From: Thermococcus cleftensis
GTDB taxonomy: Archaea; Methanobacteriota_B; Thermococci; Thermococcales; Thermococcaceae
NCBI RefSeq assembly: GCF_000265525.1
Contig: NC_018015.1
Coordinates: 1,400,322-1,464,321, forward strand
Direction of reading: 5' to 3'
DNA: 64,000 nucleotides
Below the pieces are notes generated by a model that was given only the letters and a program-made list of their open reading frames with translations, was not told the origin of the DNA and ran no database searches. Below, one piece after another: positions 9,064 to 16,757 of this stretch. Both the position numbers and the translations under genes were made by a program. Every line of letters starts with the position of its first letter. Within the stretch, counting starts at the first letter, position 1.

Positions 9064-9432
9064 TCACATCACCCTTTCGTAGCGGTACTGTGATATTAGG
9101 AGGACAATTGCACCTAGCGCGAGTGGAATCAGGAGCTTCATGGCAATTTCGGTGTTCCCTTTGGAGTACTCCCAGAGGTACTCGGCAAAGAGGAGGATAC
9201 TCATCACGGCGAACGCGTTTCCTGTACTCTTGGTACTTATCAGCTCGGTTCTCTCGTCCTCTACCTTCTCCACCCTTGAGTTGTAGTACCAGTTCAGAGC
9301 GTATGCCAGCAGAACGCCTAGAAGGAATATTCCCACCGCTAGGGATGCCCTTCCAGATTTGGTGGAGTATGCAAGGCCGATAATTATCCCGGCTATTAAA
9401 CCTGCGCGCAGGCCTTCGTATTTCAGGCTCAT
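9064..9432 (-). CDS. DUF2178-family membrane protein (paralogue 1)
   Basis: A 122-residue protein with four hydrophobic stretches. A charged cytoplasmic loop (DERTELISTKSTGNAF) sits between helices 2 and 3, the hallmark of DUF2178. First gene of the operon that continues with its shorter paralogue, an XRE repressor and a NatAB-type exporter. The ATG lies 12 bases from the tandem operator and has GGTGATG as ribosome binding site. In other prokaryotes such genes are commonly paired with XRE regulators; the biochemical role is not known. Confidence 0.85.
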   Translation of the reverse strand: MSLKYEGLRAGLIAGIIIGLAYSTKSGRASLAVGIFLLGVLLAYALNWYYNSRVEKVEDERTELISTKSTGNAFAVMSILLFAEYLWEYSKGNTEIAMKLLIPLALGAIVLLISQYRYERVM

Positions 9433-9444
9433 TCACATCACCAT

Positions 9445-9476
9445 GTAAAGTTTCCTTTACGTAAAGCTTCCTTTAC
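9445..9476 (-). promoter_or_regulatory. Tandem palindromic operator of the XRE/ABC operon
   Basis: Two adjacent copies of GTAAAG-N4-CTTTAC (9445-9460 and 9461-9476) are each a perfect 6+6 inverted repeat with a 4-base centre, TTTC or CTTC. They abut without spacing, giving a 16-base repeat unit. The minus-strand TATA element GGCTTATAAGG lies at 9479-9489, so the operators cover the expected transcription start (about 9456) of the operon. Binding there would block RNA polymerase, consistent with repression by the XRE protein encoded in the operon. Confidence 0.8.
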
Positions 9477-9478
9477 AT

Positions 9479-9489
9479 CCTTATAAGCC
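9479..9489 (-). promoter_or_regulatory. TATA box of the XRE/ABC operon
   Basis: GGCTTATAAGG read on the minus strand, about 50 bases upstream of the first ATG at 9432 and directly next to the tandem operator. The core TTATAAG is itself nearly symmetric, so it could also be read on the plus strand, but the tRNA gene has its own better-spaced element at 9501-9511. Confidence 0.6.
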
Positions 9490-9534
9490 TTTCCCCTCAA
9501 AGTTTTTAAAGCGCCGGGGAGAAGTTCAATCCGC

Positions 9535-9622
9535 GCGGGGGTTGCCGAGCCTGGCCAAAGGCGCGGGATTTAGGGTCCCGTCCCGCAGGGGTTCCGGGGT
9601 TCAAATCCCCGCCCCCGCACCA
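9535..9622 (+). tRNA. tRNA-Leu (anticodon TAG)
   Basis: An 88-base class II tRNA with encoded CCA. The acceptor stem GCGGGGG (9535-9541) pairs with CCCCCGC (9612-9618), followed by the discriminator A and CCA at 9620-9622. The anticodon arm CGGGA-TTTAGGG-TCCCG gives anticodon TAG (reads CTA and other CTN codons). A long variable arm and the T arm CGGGG-TTCAAAT-CCCCG follow. No intron is seen. A TATA-like AGTTTTTAAAG lies at 9501-9511, about 28 bases upstream. Confidence 0.97.
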
Positions 9623-9734
9623 GAAACGTTTCTGAGCAAAGTTTCATCAAAGCTAGCATGCCTTGTCAGAACATGCAAGTTAGTTAGGGGTTTGTCATTA
9701 ACTCGCTTGTTTTGGTTGGGGTTTTCTTCTCCTT

Positions 9735-9751
9735 AGCGCCCTTCGGGCGCT
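9735..9751. other. Perfect hairpin in the gap after tRNA-Leu
   Basis: AGCGCCC-TTC-GGGCGCT forms a 7-base-pair stem with a 3-base loop. It lies in the 270-base gap between tRNA-Leu and the next gene. No T-tract follows closely, so a transcription terminator role is uncertain. A second inverted repeat, AAGCTTTG-N6-CAAAGCTT (9873-9894), flanks the 3' end of the leftward membrane-protein gene. The remaining sequence in the gap is T-rich and shows no gene. Confidence 0.4.
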
Positions 9752-9896
9752 GTCCTGAAGTAAACCTTGTTGAATTACTCCGTCGGGGGTACAAAACCCT
9801 CTTAAAATACACATTTTGAAGAAGCATGCTGACTTTTGACTTTCTATTTTGGACAGTTATACCTTTTTGGTCAAGCTTTGTGGGAGCAAAGCTTGC

Positions 9897-10226
9897 TCAC
9901 GGCATTTTGAGCTCGCTCCTCACGTCCTCGTCCATCAGTATGAAAAGCGCCAGTGCGGAGAGGAGGGTCAGCGTTGCCGCGGGGAAGGAAAGGCCTACCA
10001 TGATCCACAGCAGGCCGAAGAGCATATCGAGGAGCGCCAGATAAGCGGAGAGGTTCACGAAGATTTCCAAGCCCCTCCAGAGGCCGAGGGCAAAGGCCAG
10101 GTGTATCGTCCCGATTATCGAGTAGCCGATGAGGTTGGTGGTTTCCCCCCCACTAATGGCCGCTATGCCATAGAAAAAGAAGGCAAGGAGGGTAAAGAAG
10201 GAGACCACGATGGGTTTAGGCTGCAT
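9897..10226 (-). CDS. Small four-helix membrane protein
   Basis: A 109-residue protein made almost entirely of four hydrophobic helices (IVVSFFTLLAFFFYGIAA, YSIIGTIHLAFALGLW, AYLALLDMLFGLLWIMVGL, AATLTLLSALALFILM) and a short acidic tail. It belongs to no family I recognise. Its start overlaps the end of the upstream MFS gene by 11 bases, so the two are translationally coupled and the product may associate with or modulate that transporter. An inverted repeat at 9873-9894 just past the stop may end the message. Confidence 0.75.
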   Translation of the reverse strand: MQPKPIVVSFFTLLAFFFYGIAAISGGETTNLIGYSIIGTIHLAFALGLWRGLEIFVNLSAYLALLDMLFGLLWIMVGLSFPAATLTLLSALALFILMDEDVRSELKMP

Positions 10227-11421
10227 CGCCCAGCTCCTCCACGGGGAGCCTCATTCTGGAAACGGCCAGGAGGGTGAGGATTCCGAGGATCGGCATCAGG
10301 GCCAGTTCGGCCAGGGCCAGCCCGGTTCCCTGCCTGGCGAGAATCTCGGTGACGGTCGGGGCTATGGCGTTGGCGGAGTTGGAGATTAGGCCGAGGGCGA
10401 AGCTGGCCTTGGGAAAGATGCTCTTTGGATAGGTTGCCGGAGCGCTCGTCCAGAAGGCCGGTCCTGTTCCCTGGAGGGCGCCGATGAGGACGACCGAGGC
10501 GAGGGCAAGGGTGTAGTTCCCCGCCAGCATGGCCTTTCCGTATACCAGCAGTCCGATGAAGGCGACCGCGTAGGAAAATATCATCACCTGGACGATGGCC
10601 CTGAAGAGGCCCTTGGCGCTCGGGTTCTTCCTCGACAGCATGTAGCCGACGTAGCCCATTCCGATGCTCCAGAGGGCCTTAGAGACGTTTAAGCTGGTGC
10701 TCAGCGTTGCCACGTGCTCCTTGGTCCAGCCCATGCTGTAACCAAGGGACGCGGAGAATCCGATTATCGTGAAGATGACCCACAGGGCAGGGAAGAAGGT
10801 GAAGCCGAGAACCCAGGTGAAGGGCATTTTCCAGACGTTTATCCTCGCCTCGCCCTCGCTCCTGTGGATTATCTCGAAGTCCTCTGTAAGAACCCACCAG
10901 AGGGCGAGGACGGCGTACATTATGATGACGGTTACCCAGAAACCGCCCTTCCAGCCGAAGCTCGCCACCGCGTACTTGGCGCTCATGCTTCCGAAAACTC
11001 CCCCCCAGAAGATGCCCGAGAGGACTATTCCTTTAGCGAACGGTCTCTCAGCCACGAAGAAGTGAGCTATCTGAGTGCTGAAGAGCGGCACGAGCGTGAC
11101 CACGAAACCCTGAATGAACCTGAGGAACACCACGACGTACCAGTTGGGGGCAAGGGGAATGAGGGCCTGCGCTATCGCCGCCCAGCTGAGCGCTATGGCG
11201 ACGCTCCTCTTGAAGCTTCCCTCGTATATTCTGGTATGACCAAGGAGGAAGGCTATGAAAAGACCGAAGACGTAAGCGATGTGCTGCCACTCGTAGGCGT
11301 TATCGTCGATGCCGAAGTGCGCTATGACGTCCGGCTTGGCGACGGCCATCATGGTGAGCGTTCCGAAGCCGGCGGTCATCACGAGGGTGTCGAGCAGTAC
11401 CGACCTCCATCTCCTGTCCAT
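10216..11421 (-). CDS. Major facilitator superfamily transporter
   Basis: A 401-residue protein with about 12 transmembrane helices in two six-helix halves. MFS-like loop features are LGHTRIYEGSFKRS between TM2 and TM3, and YMLSRKNPSAKG at the equivalent position in the second half. A charged central loop (TEDFEIIHRSEGEARINVW) separates the halves. No substrate-specific motif is visible, so substrate and direction are unknown. Followed with overlap by a small membrane protein and preceded by a GDT1-like gene 12 bases upstream, suggesting one operon of membrane proteins. Confidence 0.88.
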   Translation of the reverse strand: MDRRWRSVLLDTLVMTAGFGTLTMMAVAKPDVIAHFGIDDNAYEWQHIAYVFGLFIAFLLGHTRIYEGSFKRSVAIALSWAAIAQALIPLAPNWYVVVFLRFIQGFVVTLVPLFSTQIAHFFVAERPFAKGIVLSGIFWGGVFGSMSAKYAVASFGWKGGFWVTVIIMYAVLALWWVLTEDFEIIHRSEGEARINVWKMPFTWVLGFTFFPALWVIFTIIGFSASLGYSMGWTKEHVATLSTSLNVSKALWSIGMGYVGYMLSRKNPSAKGLFRAIVQVMIFSYAVAFIGLLVYGKAMLAGNYTLALASVVLIGALQGTGPAFWTSAPATYPKSIFPKASFALGLISNSANAIAPTVTEILARQGTGLALAELALMPILGILTLLAVSRMRLPVEELGDAA

Positions 11422-11432
11422 CTCTATCCCTC

Positions 11433-11696
11433 CTAAAGCTTTCCGAATATCATGAGCACTCCGAAAACTATGAAGAGCGCCCCTGCGAACTTGTGAACGA
11501 GTTCGAGGGGAATGAAGTCCCCGAGCTTGTCGCCGAGAACCGCGCCGATGAGGTTCACGGCGGCCAAGCCCAGAACGGCACCTATGAAAGCCGTTTTCCA
11601 GCCGTACTTGGCCGCGAAGGCCATCGTTGCCAGCTGGGTTTTGTCACCGAGCTCCGCCAGAAAGATTGCGAAGAAGATGGCGAGAATTCCGTCCAT
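11433..11696 (-). CDS. GDT1/TMEM165 (UPF0016) family half-protein
   Basis: An 87-residue protein with three hydrophobic helices and the hallmark ELGDKTQLATM motif (residues 15-25) of the UPF0016/GDT1 cation transporter family. Full-length members carry two such repeats, the second with another E-x-G-D-K-T/S. Here only one is present, and no second half is adjacent, so the product must function as a homodimer if it is active. The family exchanges Ca2+/Mn2+ for H+. Start ATG at 11696; the upstream aminotransferase ends 10 bases away. Confidence 0.85.
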   Translation of the reverse strand: MDGILAIFFAIFLAELGDKTQLATMAFAAKYGWKTAFIGAVLGLAAVNLIGAVLGDKLGDFIPLELVHKFAGALFIVFGVLMIFGKL

Positions 11697-11706
11697 CGGA
11701 CCTCCC

Positions 11707-12885
11707 TCAGAGCTTTGAAAGGGCCTCGTGCATTCTCTCCATGGCCTCTTTAAGCTGGCTCTTCTTGGTGGCGTAGCTTATCCTTATCCAGCCCTCTCCG
11801 GCCTTTCCGAAAGCGGTTCCCGGGATCACCACCACCCTGGCGTTGTCGAGGAGCCACTCCGCGAAGTCTTCGCTGCTCATCTCAAGCTCGGGATCAATCT
11901 TGGCCCAGATGTAGAAGGCGCCCTTGGGTCTGAAGGGGGTTATGTGGGGCATCTTGTTGAGGTACTTGAGGACGAGCCGCCTCCTCTCGGCGTAGGTCTG
12001 GCGCATGGCCTCGACAGCTTCCCAGCTGCGCTTGTCGCGAAGGGCCGTAATTCCCGCTATCTGAATGAAGGACGTCACGTTGCCGATGACGTAGGCGTGG
12101 AGCTTTATCATGTCCCTTATGACCTGGGTCGGGGCGATGGTGAAGCCCAGTCTCCAGCCGGTCATGGCAAAGGTCTTGGAGAAGCTGTTCGCCAGAATCG
12201 TGTTGTGCGGGGCGTACTTTATCATCGGGTAGTGCTTAGCTCCTTCGTAGAGGAAGTGCTCGTAGGGCTCGTCGCTGAGAATGTAGAGGTTGTAGTCCTC
12301 GGCTATGTCAGCTATCGCCTTGACGGTCTTCTTCTTGAGGACGGCACCCGTCGGATTGTTGGGATAGTTTATGACGAGCATTCTGGTGCGCTTTGTAATG
12401 GCCTCGACCAGCTCGTCCGGATCGAGCTGGAACTCTCTTTCTTCACGGAGGGGGATCCTTATGATGCCCGCCTCAGATATCTTGGCGTCCTCGACATAGC
12501 AGACGAAAGCGGGGTCGGGAATGATTACATCATCGTCCTGCTCCAGGAGGGTCTGGAATGCGAGATAGGTTGCCTCGTAAGCGCCGGCGGTGACGATTAT
12601 ATCCTCGGGAGAAACATCAACCTTGTAGTGTGTCTTGTAGTACTCGGCTATGGCCTCGCGGAACTCGGGGATTCCGGCGTTGGGGGTGTAGTGCGTATAA
12701 CCCTCGTCGAGGGCCTGTTTGGCGGCTTCCTTTATGACCTGGGGGGTGTCAAAATCGGGTTCGCCTATCCCCAGGGATATTACGTTCTCCATCTTCTTGG
12801 CTTTTTCGAAGAGTTCCCTGATTTTCGAGCGCTGAATAAGGTTTATTCTGCCGGCGAGGAAGTATTTGCGCTTTTTGTATCTCAT
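11707..12885 (-). CDS. Class I/II PLP-dependent aminotransferase (aspartate/aromatic type)
   Basis: A 392-residue fold-type I aminotransferase. Key sites: the substrate-pocket ISLGIGEPDFDTP (36-48), NNPTG (176-180), SDEPYE (204-209), the Schiff-base Lys237 in SFSKTFAMTGWRLG, and the carboxylate-binding Arg in WIRISYA near the C-terminus. The length and the F-x-GEPDFDTP motif are typical of the Thermococcales aspartate/aromatic aminotransferase group. Exact amino-donor specificity (Asp, Ala or aromatic) cannot be read from the sequence. A promoter with TTTATAAACC is seen on the minus strand at about 12924-12935. Confidence 0.92.
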   Translation of the reverse strand: MRYKKRKYFLAGRINLIQRSKIRELFEKAKKMENVISLGIGEPDFDTPQVIKEAAKQALDEGYTHYTPNAGIPEFREAIAEYYKTHYKVDVSPEDIIVTAGAYEATYLAFQTLLEQDDDVIIPDPAFVCYVEDAKISEAGIIRIPLREEREFQLDPDELVEAITKRTRMLVINYPNNPTGAVLKKKTVKAIADIAEDYNLYILSDEPYEHFLYEGAKHYPMIKYAPHNTILANSFSKTFAMTGWRLGFTIAPTQVIRDMIKLHAYVIGNVTSFIQIAGITALRDKRSWEAVEAMRQTYAERRRLVLKYLNKMPHITPFRPKGAFYIWAKIDPELEMSSEDFAEWLLDNARVVVIPGTAFGKAGEGWIRISYATKKSQLKEAMERMHEALSKL

Positions 12886-12971
12886 GGGAGCATCACCTCA
12901 GGCAGTTCGAAAGTAATGGCGGGATTTTATAAACCTATCCGACACAAAGCACAGAAATGGCCATTGTTTGT

Positions 12972-13379
12972 CTATAAAACTTCAACGAGCGCGGCTTTTT
13001 CGAAAAATCTTTTCGATTTTTCCTTGTTGCAGTCGATGAGAGGCAGCTCCTCCAGACCCAGCTCCGCAAGAATTTCCTTGGCTCTCTCCCCGCTGCCGAA
13101 GACTACGAGGTAGTTCTCACCCTCCCCTGCCCCGTGGTTCTTTATCGCGTCCTTTATCTGGAGCGTTCCAGCCAGGCGGAGCAGCATCTCTCCTCCAAGG
13201 GTTTTGGCGTGGTTGGTGCCCCTTTCAAACGAGCGCATTGCCAGGAGTGCCGCGAAGGCCACTTGTTCCCAGCAGTCTGCCTTTACAACTTGAAAGTCGC
13301 CACCTATCTTTGGTATCAACTTCTCAACGTTTTTGACCAGTACCCGGGCGATGTGGAGATTGTCGGTTATCCCTCTCAT
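12972..13379 (-). CDS. cgi121: KEOPS complex subunit Cgi121
   Basis: A 135-residue protein whose central LAGTLQIKDAIKNHGAGEGENYLVVF matches the conserved core of archaeal Cgi121 (RASGQRQIHEAI-like). It is the KEOPS subunit that captures tRNA CCA ends during N6-threonylcarbamoyl-adenosine (t6A37) synthesis. Kae1, Bud32 and Pcc1 are not in this window, as is usual for scattered archaeal KEOPS genes. The N-terminal initial Met-Arg-Gly-Ile fits the family start. Transcribed divergently from the cell-division cluster. Confidence 0.82.
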   Translation of the reverse strand: MRGITDNLHIARVLVKNVEKLIPKIGGDFQVVKADCWEQVAFAALLAMRSFERGTNHAKTLGGEMLLRLAGTLQIKDAIKNHGAGEGENYLVVFGSGERAKEILAELGLEELPLIDCNKEKSKRFFEKAALVEVL

Positions 13380-13516
13380 CTGTTCACCCCGTGCCAGCTG
13401 GAAACTTTGGCGTTAAAACCCTTTCTGGGTCTCTCGGGCGTTTGAGTTGTTGTATTTTTTGCTACTTTAGATTCTTTCAAAAATTTTTTGAGAATCATAT
13501 TATTTTGATAATATCA

Positions 13517-13570
13517 AGCAAGCGCAAAGTATTTAACTAATTAAACCACTATTTATTTCAGCGGCTTGCT
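13517..13570. promoter_or_regulatory. Promoter with flanking inverted repeat ahead of the ftsZ cluster
   Basis: AGCAAGC (13517-13523) and its complement GCTTGCT (13564-13570) flank an AT-rich promoter that contains TATTTAACTAATT at about 13529-13542. The arms would bracket the basal promoter, a plausible arrangement for autoregulation by the ribbon-helix-helix protein encoded 19 bases downstream. The whole 13440-13560 gap is strikingly A+T rich compared with the surrounding sequence. Confidence 0.4.
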
Positions 13571-13588
13571 GAACTAGGTGGTGCAGAG

Positions 13589-13780
13589 ATGACCAAAATG
13601 CGTATCATCAGTGTACAGCTCCCTCAGGGACTGATAAACGCCATGGATCAGCTCGTCAGGAAGGGTGTATATCCCAACAGGAGCGAGATTATCAGGGAAG
13701 CTATACGCGAGCTTTTGAAGAAGGAACTCTATCAGCTTGAGATCGAGGAGCGTTCAACTCCAGATTACGTCCTGAAATAA
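13589..13780 (+). CDS. CdrS-like ribbon-helix-helix regulator upstream of ftsZ
   Basis: A 63-residue MetJ/Arc-type ribbon-helix-helix protein. The N-terminal strand is [19 protein letters not shown], and the second helix [16 protein letters not shown] follows the YPNRSE turn. It lies 65 bases upstream of ftsZ on the same strand. In haloarchaea the small RHH regulator CdrS is co-encoded with ftsZ2 and controls cell-division genes; this protein has the same fold, size and neighbour. Homology to CdrS itself is an inference. The ATG has AGGTGGTG upstream. It may repress its own promoter through the inverted repeat at 13517-13570. Confidence 0.85.
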   Translation: MTKMRIISVQLPQGLINAMDQLVRKGVYPNRSEIIREAIRELLKKELYQLEIEERSTPDYVLK

Positions 13781-13845
13781 GCCGCTTCAATCAACGGTTA
13801 AATCAAATTGCTGCTGATCAGTCCAAGTTTGGGGGGTTGGGGCAT

Positions 13846-15099
13846 ATGGTATTCAAGCTGTTGGAACAGGCCGGAATCAAGCTGGATCTCGATGAGGGAC
13901 CCAGGGCGCCTCAGATGGAGGGATTCTCCGACGAGAACCTTGAGGATCTCATAAAGATAGTCATAGTTGGCGTTGGCGGCTCTGGCAATAACACGATAAC
14001 CAGACTCTTTGAGCTCGGTGTTCAGGGTGCTGAGCTTATAGCAATGAACACTGACGCCCAGCACCTTGCCAGGACGAAAGCCCATAAAAAGCTTCTCCTC
14101 GGCAAGGAAATAACCCAGGGTAAGGGTTCCGGTGGAAACCCCGAGGTTGGCTACCGCGCCGCCGAGGCGAGCGCCCACGAGATTGCCGAGACCATCGGTG
14201 ACGCCGATCTTGTGTTCATAACCGCTGGTATGGGTAACGGCACCGGTACGGGCGCTGCTCCGGTTGTTGCGAAGGTCATAAAGGAGCGTGCCAGGCACAA
14301 CGGTCGCTTTAGGGAACCGCTCGTCGTCAGCGTTGTAACCTACCCGTTCAAGAACGAGGGCAAGATCAGGATCGAGAAGGCCAAGGCTGGTATAAAGGCC
14401 CTCATGTACTACTCGGACACGGTCATCATCATCGAGAACGACAAGCTCCTCAAGCTCGTCCCGAAGCTTCCAATAAACGCCGCCTTCCGCTTCGCCGACG
14501 AGATAATAGCCAGAATGGTCAAGGGCATCACCGAGACGATAAAGCTCCCGTCCATGGTTAACATCGACTTTGCCGACGTTTACAGCGTCATGCACAACGG
14601 CGGTGCGGCCTTGATAGGAATAGGCGAGAGCGACTCAAGCAACAGGGCGGTCGATGCGGTCAAGAACGCGCTCGAAAACAAGATGCTCGAGGTTGAGTAC
14701 GGAAGCGGCGACAGGGCCCTGGTTCACTTCACAGTCGGACCAGACGTGAGCCTCGGTGAGATAAACGACGCCATGAACATCGTCTACGAGAAGCTTGGCG
14801 AGAAGAGCGAAATCAAGTGGGGTGCAAGGATAGACGAGGATATGGGTAAAGTGGTAAGGGCAATGGTCATAATGACCGGCGTTAAGTCCCCCCACATACT
14901 CGGTGGCGAACACGCCCTCCAGGTTGGCTCGTCGATGAAGGACAACATAATAGCCCCCGAGCCGGTCAAGCCGTTCAAATCCAAGGACGGAGATTTTGAT
15001 AGAATCTTCAACGCGATATCCGGTAAACCCGAGAAGAAGGGAAGAGAACTCCCACCCTACGCGAAAAGGGTTCTCGAAGACTTCATTGACATCGCCTGA
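13846..15099 (+). CDS. ftsZ: Cell division GTPase FtsZ
   Basis: A 417-residue tubulin-like GTPase that forms the division ring. Visible: the nucleotide-binding loop [16 protein letters not shown] (39-54), the tubulin signature GMGNGTGTG (128-136) in which Asn131 stands where most FtsZ proteins have Gly, and the T7 synergy loop NIDFAD (239-244) that completes the neighbouring GTPase site. The C-terminal tail ends [17 protein letters not shown], probably the partner-binding peptide (SepF-type contact is an inference). A TTG at 13837 is in frame, but ATG 13846 with GGGGTTGGGG upstream is preferred. The ParA-type gene follows after 31 bases. Confidence 0.97.
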   Translation: MVFKLLEQAGIKLDLDEGPRAPQMEGFSDENLEDLIKIVIVGVGGSGNNTITRLFELGVQGAELIAMNTDAQHLARTKAHKKLLLGKEITQGKGSGGNPEVGYRAAEASAHEIAETIGDADLVFITAGMGNGTGTGAAPVVAKVIKERARHNGRFREPLVVSVVTYPFKNEGKIRIEKAKAGIKALMYYSDTVIIIENDKLLKLVPKLPINAAFRFADEIIARMVKGITETIKLPSMVNIDFADVYSVMHNGGAALIGIGESDSSNRAVDAVKNALENKMLEVEYGSGDRALVHFTVGPDVSLGEINDAMNIVYEKLGEKSEIKWGARIDEDMGKVVRAMVIMTGVKSPHILGGEHALQVGSSMKDNIIAPEPVKPFKSKDGDFDRIFNAISGKPEKKGRELPPYAKRVLEDFIDIA

Positions 15100-15130
15100 T
15101 TTTCCCCTTTACCATTTAGCGGGTGATTCT

Positions 15131-15901
15131 ATGGCAGTGGTTATTAGCGTAGCCAACCAGAAAGGCGGCGTTGGAAAGACCACCTTGACGATGAACCTTG
15201 CCTATGCCCTCTCGGCGATGGGCAGGAAGGTCCTGGTGGTGGACATTGACCCCCAGTTCAACCTCACGTTCGGTCTGATCGGAATGGACGTCCTTCAGTA
15301 CGGCAACAGCAACGTTGGAACCCTCATGACAAGGGAGAGCGACATCGAGGATACGATAGTTGAGGTCAGGGAGAATCTGCACCTGGTACCGAGCCATCTC
15401 AACCTTTCGGCCAAGGAAATAGAGATAATCAACGCCTACAACCGCGAGAGAAGGCTCGAAAAGGCCCTACTGCCCGTCCTTCCAGATTACGACTACGTTC
15501 TGATAGACAACCCTCCGAGCATGGGGATATTCCTTGTGAACTCACTGACTGCCTCAGATTACGTTCTCATTCCCCTAGAACTGAGCTACTTTGGCGTCAT
15601 AGGAATGCAGCTGATGTTCAATTTGATGCGTATGATACGTCAGGAAACTAACGAGAACCTTAAACTCCTTGGCCTGGTTCCCAACAAGTTCACCCGTCAG
15701 ACCAAGGTTCCGAAGATGCGCCTCAAGGAGCTCAGGGAGACCTACCCCGACGCGCCCATTCTGACGACGATTCCAAAGGCGATAGCTCTGGAGAAGGCCC
15801 AGAGCCAGGGCATGAGCATATTCGAGTTTGAGGGTGATGGACGGGCCGCCAGGGCCTTCAAAAAGCTCGCCCGCGAGGTGGTTGAGATTGTCGAAGGATA
15901 A
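15131..15901 (+). CDS. ParA/Soj-family partition ATPase (SegA-like)
   Basis: A 256-residue deviant Walker A ATPase with KGGVGKTT (11-18), DIDPQFNLT as Walker A', and Walker B YVLIDNPPSMG. These are the features of ParA/Soj proteins that segregate chromosomes or plasmids through ATP-dependent DNA binding. The ATG at 15131 follows GCGGGTGATTCT. The reading frame is open further upstream into ftsZ, but that extension lacks family resemblance. The next gene starts inside its last codons, as ParA and its small DNA-binding partner usually do. Cluster context suggests coordinated division and segregation. Confidence 0.9.
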   Translation: MAVVISVANQKGGVGKTTLTMNLAYALSAMGRKVLVVDIDPQFNLTFGLIGMDVLQYGNSNVGTLMTRESDIEDTIVEVRENLHLVPSHLNLSAKEIEIINAYNRERRLEKALLPVLPDYDYVLIDNPPSMGIFLVNSLTASDYVLIPLELSYFGVIGMQLMFNLMRMIRQETNENLKLLGLVPNKFTRQTKVPKMRLKELRETYPDAPILTTIPKAIALEKAQSQGMSIFEFEGDGRAARAFKKLAREVVEIVEG

Positions 15902-16232
15902 AATCCCAAAGCTCTTCGATGGTTCCGTCAATGAGCTCACCCGGCCGTCGAAGCCTCGAAAGAGGGAGGATAAGGCTCCTTCAAGATCGGCCGAGCTGAA
16001 GAAGGAGAAGATGCAGAAGACCCTTTACATAAGCAGGGACATGAACAGGAAGCTCATTGAGCTCTATGGGGAGGAGGGCAGGAGGCAGAGCGCTATCGTA
16101 GAGGACGCGGTCAATCTTTACTACTACCTCCGCCTTGCCCTGGGGGAGAAAAAGTTCGAGGAACTCCTCAGCGCCGTGAAGAGAGAAGACCCCGACTTCC
16201 TTAGGGACTACATAGAGAAGTTCAAGCTCTGA
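15888..16232 (+). CDS. Small ParA-partner protein with RHH-like DNA-binding domain
   Basis: A 114-residue basic protein. A disordered Lys/Arg/Ser-rich N-terminus (about 1-40) is followed by MQKTLYISRDMNRKLIELYGEEGRRQSAIVEDAVNLYYYL, a ribbon-helix-helix-type pattern (strand, two helices). Size, order and overlap with the ParA gene resemble the centromere-binding partners of ParA (archaeal SegB and CopG-like ParB substitutes). I set the start at TTG 15888 because GAGGTGG (15876-15882) is well spaced in front of it. An ATG at 15828 would bury 20 extra residues inside the ParA gene. TTG use would lower its output relative to ParA. Confidence 0.8.
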   Translation: MSKDKIPKLFDGSVNELTRPSKPRKREDKAPSRSAELKKEKMQKTLYISRDMNRKLIELYGEEGRRQSAIVEDAVNLYYYLRLALGEKKFEELLSAVKREDPDFLRDYIEKFKL

Positions 16233-16300
16233 TGTTGATTGGGACCCACGGTTGAAATAACCCGCTAAAATCACGCCCCAACTCCCGGCCCGGGTTGAGG

Positions 16301-16756
16301 CTAGTCGCAGTAGGCCTCGACTATTCTTCTTATTATCTTGCTCGTCTTCGCCCTGTCGCTCTTGTAGAGGTAGGGTATCCTTATTACCTCCGCGTCGATG
16401 CCGTGTTGTCTGAGTGCCTCCTTGAGCCTCTCGCAGTTGAAGTCTTGGTCGGGGCCTATGGCCACTATGTCGGGGTTTATCCTCCTCACCAGCTCGTAGT
16501 CTATCCCTCCGGGGGAGCCGATGTAGACCTCGTCCACGTACTTTATAGCCCTCAACAGCTCCGCCCTGTCCTCAGCGGGATTGACAGGTTCCCTCCCCTT
16601 CCTTCTCCTGACCGTGTCGTCGTGGGAGACTATCACTATAAGCTCGTCGCCCAGCTCCTTAGCCTGCCTCAAAAAGTGAATGTGACCGACATGGAGGAGG
16701 TCGAAGACGCCCCCCACCAGAACGCGGATTCTCCGCTCCACCCGCCCTTCTCCCAT
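16301..16756 (-). CDS. ribL: FAD synthase RibL-like nucleotidyltransferase
   Basis: A 151-residue cytidylyltransferase-fold enzyme with the HVGH motif (22-25) after GGVFDLL and the RAKTSKI signature near residue 138 that takes the place of ISSTKI. Archaeal proteins of this size and pattern include RibL, which adenylylates FMN to FAD using ATP and, unusually, needs reduced cysteines. Glycerol-3-phosphate cytidylyltransferase is the alternative assignment. It is the last gene of a leftward run (DUF4443, pyrF, PUA protein, this gene) with tight spacing of 1-5 bases. Confidence 0.8.
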   Translation of the reverse strand: MGEGRVERRIRVLVGGVFDLLHVGHIHFLRQAKELGDELIVIVSHDDTVRRRKGREPVNPAEDRAELLRAIKYVDEVYIGSPGGIDYELVRRINPDIVAIGPDQDFNCERLKEALRQHGIDAEVIRIPYLYKSDRAKTSKIIRRIVEAYCD

Positions 16757-16757
16757 C

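Noticed and set aside
9542-9736. 64-residue open frame over tRNA-Leu
   Set aside because: It covers a perfectly folding tRNA and its translation is composed of tRNA sequence and junk.
9823-9836. GCATGCTGAC similar to the sequence inside the C/D sRNA at 27713-27724, considered as a second guide
   Set aside because: No C or C' box accompanies it; ten-base similarity is likely chance.
9623-9896. Possible integrated-element scar or att site after tRNA-Leu
   Set aside because: No second copy of the tRNA 3' end, no integrase and no compositional break beyond a T-rich gap are visible.
11728-13113. 461-residue open frame opposite the aminotransferase gene
   Set aside because: It lies antisense to a clear aminotransferase and Cgi121 gene; its length comes from codon bias in a GC-rich genome and the translation resembles no protein.
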